From NCBI GenBank assembly GCA_013378375.1, contig JACAFT010000009.1, forward strand, positions 1-35,482: DNA of 35,482 nucleotides. Direction: 5' to 3'. This stretch comes from UBA57 sp013378375 (lineage in GTDB: Archaea > Thermoproteota > Nitrososphaeria > Nitrososphaerales > UBA57). Shown here piece by piece: positions 30,385-35,482 of the stretch. Below the pieces are notes generated by a model. It saw only the letters and a program-made list of their open reading frames with translations, had not been told where the DNA came from and did not search any database. Position numbers and translations under genes: made by a program. Position 1 is the stretch's first letter, and every line of letters starts with the position of its first letter.

Positions 30385-31290
30385 TTATTCCTTCTTAAAA
30401 ATTAAACAATAATTGTGTACCGTATTACTTACCCAAGAGTATCCGTATCCATATGGTGCTAATTTCACATTATCTTGACACCATATTTTTTCATCCTTTA
30501 ATGTAAAGAAATCTAATTTTTTTGCTAGATCCCATGCTAGTGGATATATTTTCCCACCTTTTTTGATATTCTTAACAATTATTGTTAAATATCCTCCTTT
30601 TTTTAATATGTCATGAATCTTTTGATAAATGTCCTTTAATTCATTGAGAAATAATGTGTAATCTTCTATATTTCCAACATCTTTAGTATCTTTTGAATAA
30701 TATACGTCATAATTATTCTCTTTTCGCTTCTTTTGCGTTTCAAATCCTTTTTCATGTAATATGTTCCAATACGGAGGAGATGTTATACAATAATCTATGT
30801 CCTTGATATCTAATCCCTTTAACAATCTTGCGTCTCCGTTATACAATTTTACAGTTCCTTTTCGACTATGATTTTCTGACTTTCTATCATGAATTGTTTT
30901 TTGTATTCTTTCTGCTGCTATATTTGAATATTTTTCTAATAATTCGACACCTATTGCATTTCTCCCTGTGTTCATTGCTGAAATTATTGTACTTCCAGTT
31001 CCAACCATTGGGTCTATGACAGTTTGACCCTCTTTTGTAAAAAATCTAATGAAATTTTCTACTAATTCTTCTGGAAATTTAGCTGGATGAAATAATAGAT
31101 TTTTCTGTCTTGGTTTGGGATTTACTATAAACCAACTTTTCTGAAATTTTATCCATTCTTTACCGGTTAAATTATTTAATCTATTATAGTCGTGATATGT
31201 TCCATTTTCCATACTTTTGTTTTCTGGCATTATTGAATAACTCACATTAAGTAATTGGTTTAGTGAATTCTTGGTTGTGTTACTCTGCAT
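30385..31290 (-). CDS. Orphan DNA methyltransferase (amino-methylating, TSPPYW type)
   Basis: S-adenosylmethionine-dependent methyltransferase. FHPAKFPEELVENFIRFFT (68-85) leads into motif I DPMVGTGST (93-101), VELLEKYSNIAAERI follows, and catalytic motif IV TSPPYW is at 170-175. The spacing is compact and the protein (301 residues) lacks a large insertion, unlike the methyltransferase at 11059. TSPPYW is common in N4-cytosine DNA methyltransferases, so this is the likely modification. No restriction endonuclease is adjacent. The final part (HNYCLIFKKE) is a typical last strand. A possible alternative is RNA modification. Confidence 0.83.
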   Translation of the reverse strand: MQSNTTKNSLNQLLNVSYSIMPENKSMENGTYHDYNRLNNLTGKEWIKFQKSWFIVNPKPRQKNLLFHPAKFPEELVENFIRFFTKEGQTVIDPMVGTGSTIISAMNTGRNAIGVELLEKYSNIAAERIQKTIHDRKSENHSRKGTVKLYNGDARLLKGLDIKDIDYCITSPPYWNILHEKGFETQKKRKENNYDVYYSKDTKDVGNIEDYTLFLNELKDIYQKIHDILKKGGYLTIIVKNIKKGGKIYPLAWDLAKKLDFFTLKDEKIWCQDNVKLAPYGYGYSWVSNTVHNYCLIFKKE

Positions 31291-31375
31291 TATGTATTAT
31301 TTCATAGTATTACTCGATAATGTGTTTAGTCTAGATGATTTGATTAATGTGTTGAAAGAATTAATATAGTTCAAT

Positions 31376-32251
31376 CTAAAATGGAGATATTAACCATATG
31401 ATTGTTCCTGTTCCGAGGTAAATAATATACGTCCATGTTCCAATTCTTTCTCGAATTTCATATAATGCATCATGCTTGTCTCTTATGTTGTGTAAAAATT
31501 TTATTGTATGGTCTGTAAATTTTAATTTACTTGAGTTATTATCTTCAACATGAACATAATAATTTATTTCTTCCCTGTATTTGTTGATATGTTTGATTAT
31601 CTTATCTTCGCTCAATTTACCTTCTATCTTCTTTAAAGATTCAGAAAATCCAGATACAGGATGAATTTGAGGGTGCATCCAGAACATTTCTGTTTCTTCT
31701 ACTACTTCGTTCCAATTTTCTCCTCTTTTTCTTTTTGCAAAAATATATATTACTGTATTCCATGTTGATAATGAAATTCTCATATGTGAAATTATTACTT
31801 CCATTCCTGCTGATTCCATTTGTTGACCCATTGCAACAGCTATTAAAATTCCCGGAATTAAAATATTCAAATTATCTATTCCTGAATAGATAATAACTAC
31901 ATAAATAATAATTAATGATGTTATTATTCCTAAAGTTCTCCCTGCTGCAATTACTTCTTTTTTATTGGAAGTAACTATTTTTGAATTATAATTCTCGCCT
32001 GATTGTTTTTTTAATTTGAAATATGATATTACGAAACCAAAGAATATTTTGGATAATAAATCTCTAAACATTATAAAAAATATATACAAATAAGATTTCA
32101 AACCGGCAAGTATTGCAGTTCTATTAAATACTAAATCTATTTTTTTTCTATAAAGTTTTAGATTATGTTTAATTTTGATCTTATAGTTGTTATTTGAAGC
32201 TTTTACCACTATTACTCCGTTCCGCAGGATTATTAGGAATGTATTTACCAT
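31376..32251 (-). CDS. Membrane protein of unknown function
   Basis: No family recognised. Hydrophobic segments are seen near the N-terminus (LKSYLYIFFIMFRDLLSKIFFGFVISYF), in the middle (TLGIITSLIIIYVVIIYSGIDNLNILIPGILIAVAMG) and at the very C-terminus (WTYIIYLGTGTIIWLISPF). Between the last two is a cytosolic-looking domain of about 130 residues with WNEVVEETEMFWMHPQIHPVSGF and charged helices. The start is uncertain: the frame is open to 32269, which would overlap tsaC, so 32251 or a later ATG such as 32071 is more realistic. It is divergent from tsaC. Confidence 0.65.
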   Translation of the reverse strand: MVNTFLIILRNGVIVVKASNNNYKIKIKHNLKLYRKKIDLVFNRTAILAGLKSYLYIFFIMFRDLLSKIFFGFVISYFKLKKQSGENYNSKIVTSNKKEVIAAGRTLGIITSLIIIYVVIIYSGIDNLNILIPGILIAVAMGQQMESAGMEVIISHMRISLSTWNTVIYIFAKRKRGENWNEVVEETEMFWMHPQIHPVSGFSESLKKIEGKLSEDKIIKHINKYREEINYYVHVEDNNSSKLKFTDHTIKFLHNIRDKHDALYEIRERIGTWTYIIYLGTGTIIWLISPF

Positions 32252-32260
32252 ATAAACCAT

Positions 32261-32863
32261 ATGCAACAATTTACTAATACTGAGCGTAATTTGTTAGAAC
32301 TTGCAAAAATTGTGAGTAATGGAGGTGTTGTTGTCTATCCAACTGATACTGTTTATGGACTTGGTTGCGATCCATATAATGAACATGCTGTTGAAAAAAT
32401 TTTTCAAATTAAAATTCGTGAAAATAAACCTTTGCCTTTGTTATGTAATTCTCTTGACTATGCTCAAGAAGTTGCTTATTTTGATCAAATTTCAATTAAA
32501 TTAGCTGATAAATTTTGGCCTGGTCCACTTACTATTATTTTACCAATTAAAGATAATGTATTAAAATCACTTACCTGTAATTCTGATTTTATTGGAGTTC
32601 GTGTTCCTGATAATAAAGTTACTTTATCATTGCTTTTAGCATGTGGAGGATATCTTGTTGGAACTAGTGCAAATATTTCTGGTAATGAATCTCATTATGT
32701 CGCCTCTTCTGTTATTTCCGAACTAGAAAATTTTGACGCAATATTGATTGACGATCCTATCACACGAAATATGGAATCTACTGTTGTTCAAGTTAAAGAT
32801 AATGATATTGAAATAATCAGATCTGGAAGTATTGACAAACAATTGATATTATCTGTATTATAA
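32261..32863 (+). CDS. tsaC: Threonylcarbamoyl-AMP synthase (TsaC/Sua5/YrdC family)
   Basis: Makes threonylcarbamoyl-AMP from threonine, bicarbonate and ATP, the first step of t6A37 formation in ANN-decoding tRNAs. The N-terminal GGVVVYPTDTVYGLGCDPYNEHAVEKIFQIKIRENKPLPLLC is the family signature. FWPGPLTIILP, FIGVRVPDN and LVGTSANISGNES complete it. The 200 residues correspond to the catalytic YrdC domain alone, without the Sua5 C-terminal domain. It overlaps the PfkB gene by 6 bases tail to tail. Its product would be needed for tRNA-Thr, whose gene is about 1.9 kb away. Confidence 0.94.
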   Translation: MQQFTNTERNLLELAKIVSNGGVVVYPTDTVYGLGCDPYNEHAVEKIFQIKIRENKPLPLLCNSLDYAQEVAYFDQISIKLADKFWPGPLTIILPIKDNVLKSLTCNSDFIGVRVPDNKVTLSLLLACGGYLVGTSANISGNESHYVASSVISELENFDAILIDDPITRNMESTVVQVKDNDIEIIRSGSIDKQLILSVL

Positions 32864-33904
32864 TGAATCTGTATTAATTCCTCGTGATTCTAATAATTCT
32901 TCAACTTTAGTTAATGGAAAATCTCCTCTGTTATATTCAGAAATATAACTTGCAGCTGCTGCGTTTGCTATGTTAAGTCTATTATAAGCCGAAAATTTCT
33001 TTTTAAACGCCAAAATATTTACAGCGTTCCAAATATCTCCTGCTCCTGTTAGAATTTTCGGTTGAACTTTGAACGAATCTACAAATTGAATCTCATTATT
33101 TTGAGAAGAACAAGAACCAAGTGGTGTATGAATATCTATAATAATTTCTAATGTATTTGATATTTCTGATGCAGCTTTTTTTATTTCTTCAATCGTATAA
33201 TTAGAACTTATCTTCTCTAAACCTAAGAATTTGGTTAATATTCTACATTCGTTTTCATTCAAACTTATCATATCAACTATTTTGTTATCTTTAAGATGTT
33301 CAATTAATTCTGACAATCTATTTGTTGAAGTTGATAAATCTGCAAAATCTAATAATTTAATACTATTTTTTGCTGTTGAAAATATATTCTTAACAAGTTC
33401 ATTTCCTTTAGTATTTGAAGCCCAATTTGATATAATTATGACATCTGATTGATTGAGTGTCTCTTTATAATTATTTATTATGTATTCTCCTTCAAAATTT
33501 TCGATTCCTCCTACATCACTGATCATAATATTTACATTCTTTTCATATTCAGTTTCTAATGCAATGGTAAAACCTGGTTTACCATAAATCAAGTTTATTG
33601 AAACATTATTGAATTTTTTAAAACGTAATTCTAGTATGTTTTTTGTAAATTCATCGCCAATTACAAAAAGATTTACATGACTACCAAATTTTGCTAAAGA
33701 GTAAGCGATATTTGTTGCATTACCTCCTGCTATTTCTTCTTGTTTTATTCCTCTTATACTTCCTCCACCTATTGTGGATTTTTCTTTTGCCTGTTTGATT
33801 AATGAATCTAAATTTGGAATTTTAACAATTCGATCAATAAAAACGTCTGCTAATGTAGTGGATTTGACGTTGCTAAAAATTGATTCTAATTTATTAGTTG
33901 ACAA
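32858..33904 (-). CDS. PfkB-family carbohydrate/nucleoside kinase
   Basis: Ribokinase-like kinase. The sugar-binding GGNATNIAYSLAKFGSHVNLF (60-80) and the catalytic GAGD at 287-290 (ILTGAGDIWNAVNILAFKKKF) are diagnostic; ISLNENECRIL (213-223) is the conserved NxxE region. The 348 residues are on the long side of the family. The substrate (ribose, adenosine, fructose phosphate or other) cannot be assigned. The upstream small membrane-protein gene overlaps its start by 11 bases, so they are cotranscribed. Confidence 0.87.
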   Translation of the reverse strand: MSTNKLESIFSNVKSTTLADVFIDRIVKIPNLDSLIKQAKEKSTIGGGSIRGIKQEEIAGGNATNIAYSLAKFGSHVNLFVIGDEFTKNILELRFKKFNNVSINLIYGKPGFTIALETEYEKNVNIMISDVGGIENFEGEYIINNYKETLNQSDVIIISNWASNTKGNELVKNIFSTAKNSIKLLDFADLSTSTNRLSELIEHLKDNKIVDMISLNENECRILTKFLGLEKISSNYTIEEIKKAASEISNTLEIIIDIHTPLGSCSSQNNEIQFVDSFKVQPKILTGAGDIWNAVNILAFKKKFSAYNRLNIANAAAASYISEYNRGDFPLTKVEELLESRGINTDSL

Positions 33905-34103
33905 TTTTTCTCAATACTTCTAACATTAATAGCAACCATGGAATTTCTAATAAAAAGAATACTGGATTTGTTGTGTTGAAATATAAAGAAAGTAAATATA
34001 ATCCACCAATTAAGAAAAATATCATTGCAATAATGAATAATATCATTACTATCCATTTATTTTTTTTAATTTTTAATAGATCCATATAAAATATTTGGCG
34101 CAA
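33894..34103 (-). CDS. Small membrane protein with two helices
   Basis: Its 69 residues have a Lys-rich start (DLLKIKKNK) and two hydrophobic helices (WIVMILFIIAMIFFLIGGLYLLSLYF and PVFFLLEIPWLLLMLEVL) joined by a short turn, so it is a hairpin membrane protein. No family recognised. The 11-base overlap with the downstream PfkB gene supports it as a real, translationally coupled gene. The start may be the ATG at 34085 (MDLLKIKKNK) rather than 34103. It is divergent from the MazG-like gene. Confidence 0.55.
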   Translation of the reverse strand: MRQIFYMDLLKIKKNKWIVMILFIIAMIFFLIGGLYLLSLYFNTTNPVFFLLEIPWLLLMLEVLRKIVN

Positions 34104-34135
34104 TTCATATTAAACTATGTTTTGTTTTTAATATT

Positions 34136-34492
34136 ATGACCAAAATAAATAATGAATCAAAAGACGATATATTGAAACAAATTTTTCAATTACAAAAGGA
34201 TTATACTTCTCTTCTAAAATTGGATCGCTATCCTAAAAAACAAGATGAAAGAATTTCTGTTTTGTGTACTGCCATTATTCATGAAGCTATTGAATTACAA
34301 CGACTAACATCTTGGAAATGGTGGAAAAAACCTACTCCTATTGACATCGAACTTGCAAAAGAAGAACTCATTGATATATGGCATTTCGTAGTTCAAGCTT
34401 CTCTTGAATTAGGATTAACTCCTGAAGATATATTATCCGAATATGAAAGGAAAAATCAAATTAATAGGCAAAGAGAAGCAACAGGATATTGA
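34136..34492 (+). CDS. Dimeric dUTPase / MazG-like all-alpha NTP pyrophosphatase
   Basis: All-alpha NTP pyrophosphatase superfamily, most like the dimeric dUTPases that hydrolyse dUTP to dUMP. The metal-binding motif ExxE is at residues 50-53 (HEAIELQ) and ExxD at 77-80 (ELIDIWHF), 23 residues apart. Between them, SWKWWKKPTPID is the Trp-Lys-rich block seen in dUTPase_2 proteins. The 118 residues are compact, close to the minimal fold. dUTP as substrate is inferred; other NTPs are possible. It lies upstream of an aspartase/fumarase gene on the same strand, 43 bases away. Confidence 0.8.
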   Translation: MTKINNESKDDILKQIFQLQKDYTSLLKLDRYPKKQDERISVLCTAIIHEAIELQRLTSWKWWKKPTPIDIELAKEELIDIWHFVVQASLELGLTPEDILSEYERKNQINRQREATGY

Positions 34493-34535
34493 AATCATCC
34501 TAAAAGTAAAATATGGTTGTCTTTCATAATTACAT

Positions 34536-35482
34536 GTGGTTACTGCATATAGGACTGAATCTGATTCATTAGGTAAAAAGAAAGTACCAAGTTCTGCTTA
34601 TTACGGAATCCAAACACAACGCGCGATTGAAAACTTTCCAATTAGTGGAGTAATGCACGCTCCTGAATTTCTAGATTCCTTTATTATAATTAAAAAATCA
34701 GCTGCAAAAACTAATACAAAACTCAAACTACTTGATAAGAAACTGTCTTCTGCTATAATTAAAACCTCAGACGAGATTCTGTCTGGTAAATTTCGGGATC
34801 AATTTGTAGTTGATGTTTTTCAAATGGGAGCTGGTACGTCTTTTAATATGAATTGTAATGAAGTTATCGCAAATCGTTCCAATCAATTACTCCGTCGTAA
34901 ACTTGGAAGTTATGATCCAATACATCCTAACGACCATGTAAATATGTCTCAATCTACTAATGACACTTTTCCTACTGCAATCCGTTTATCTATTTTATCT
35001 TCTATCCCGCAACTCGAACAAGAGTTAAAATCATTGTCTTATTCATTTCAATCCAAATCAAAACAATTTAATAAAATACTGAAGTCTGCTCGTACACATT
35101 TACAAGATGCAGTTCCAATAACACTTGGACAAGAATTCAAAGCTTATTCAATTACAATTAACAAATGCCTTCAAGATATACAACATTGTAAAAAACAACT
35201 ATTCTTTTTAGGAATTGGCGGAAGTGCTGCAGGCACTGGAATCAATACTCATCCAAATTATTCTAAATTAATGGTTCGTGAACTTTCTATTGAAACAAAA
35301 TTACCATTGAAACAATCTACCGATCTGAGAGAATCTATGCAAAGTCAAAAAGACATATCTTCTTTATCTTCTAGTTTTAGAAATTTATCACTCGAACTTA
35401 CTCGTATTTCTAATGACTTAAGGTTACTATCATCGGGTCCACGAACTGGACTGTCGGAAATTAATCTTCCTGCCATTGCTCC
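34536..35482 (+). CDS. aspA: Aspartate ammonia-lyase / class II fumarase family, 3' partial
   Basis: Aspartase/fumarase superfamily lyase, cut by the window end after about 315 residues; no stop occurs before the edge. The start is GTG at 34536 (MVTAYRTESDSLGKKKVPSSAYYGIQTQRAIENFPISG). QFVVDVFQMGAGTSFNMNCNEVIAN, NMSQSTNDTFPTAIRLS and RTHLQDAVPITLGQEFKAYS are conserved blocks, and NDLRLLSSGPRTGLSEINLP leads to the signature loop beyond the edge. DVFQMGAGTS, LQDAVPITLGQEF and NDLRLLSSGPR favour aspartase (aspartate = fumarate + ammonia); GTGINTHP is more fumarase-like. Fumarase is the alternative. Confidence 0.85.
   Translation, partial: MVTAYRTESDSLGKKKVPSSAYYGIQTQRAIENFPISGVMHAPEFLDSFIIIKKSAAKTNTKLKLLDKKLSSAIIKTSDEILSGKFRDQFVVDVFQMGAGTSFNMNCNEVIANRSNQLLRRKLGSYDPIHPNDHVNMSQSTNDTFPTAIRLSILSSIPQLEQELKSLSYSFQSKSKQFNKILKSARTHLQDAVPITLGQEFKAYSITINKCLQDIQHCKKQLFFLGIGGSAAGTGINTHPNYSKLMVRELSIETKLPLKQSTDLRESMQSQKDISSLSSSFRNLSLELTRISNDLRLLSSGPRTGLSEINLPAIA

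Noticed and set aside
34534..34560. ATG at 34534 as the start of the last gene
   Set aside because: It is in a different frame; the aspartase/fumarase frame begins at the GTG two bases later.

Overview
The window is a piece of an AT-rich archaeal chromosome, best matched to a low-GC member of the Nitrososphaerota (Thaumarchaeota). Archaeal affiliation is seen directly: eukaryote-like ribosomal proteins L32e and L19e, archaeal AdkA, Cbf5, Spt5/NusG with a separate SecE, the archaeal D-aminoacyl-tRNA deacylase DTD2, a TrmB-type regulator, and tRNA genes interrupted by introns that fit the bulge-helix-bulge rule. The Nitrososphaerota placement is inferred from overall resemblance. No ammonia-oxidation gene lies here, so the physiology cannot be read from this window. 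I see no insertion sequence, prophage, integrase, CRISPR array or stretch of more than 300 bases without a gene.

Layout. 1-6645 is the distal part of the spc ribosomal cluster on the plus strand: L32e (its start is outside the window), L19e, L18, S5, L30, L15, secY, adkA, cmk and cbf5, tightly packed. tRNA-Ser(GGA) follows at 6693-6803. 7194-20622 is a mosaic of metabolic and membrane genes on both strands: a lone pyruvate dehydrogenase E1 alpha, an exported protein, a cation/proton antiporter, a TrmB-like regulator divergent from an orphan DNA methyltransferase, a HEAT-repeat protein with two His-Glu motifs, HisC-like aminotransferase plus ornithine cyclodeaminase family, NUDIX, SDR, EMC3-like DUF106 protein, TatA, a candidate C/D box RNA, TatC, IlvC, a small membrane protein and DTD2. 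20692-29545 returns to translation: secE, spt5/nusG, L11, L1, L10, then L12 on the opposite strand, then alaS and leuS. 29537-35482 carries a nickel/cobalt permease, tRNA-Thr(CGT), a second orphan methyltransferase, a membrane protein, tsaC, a PfkB kinase, a two-helix membrane protein, a dUTPase/MazG-like protein and the 5' part of an aspartase/fumarase.

How the genes work together. Much of the window supports protein synthesis and membrane traffic: large-subunit stalk and exit-tunnel proteins, SecY and SecE, both Tat subunits, an Oxa1-superfamily insertase candidate, tRNA charging (AlaS, LeuS), chiral proofreading (DTD2), rRNA pseudouridylation (Cbf5) and t6A synthesis (TsaC). Many starts in the packed clusters are preceded by GTGAT, the distal part of the archaeal Shine-Dalgarno sequence, often overlapping the previous stop codon. 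TTG is a frequent start codon.

Most notable: (1) tRNA-Ser with two tiny introns, one in the D-loop, and tRNA-Thr with a 12-nt intron at 30/31, all meeting the bulge-helix-bulge rule; (2) a HEAT protein that looks like half of a deoxyhypusine hydroxylase; (3) a perfect 24-bp in-frame tandem repeat giving L32e a Lys/Thr/Pro tail; (4) a candidate C/D box RNA between tatA and tatC; (5) a pair of operator-like palindromes between the TrmB-like regulator and a methyltransferase; (6) the inverted L12 gene.
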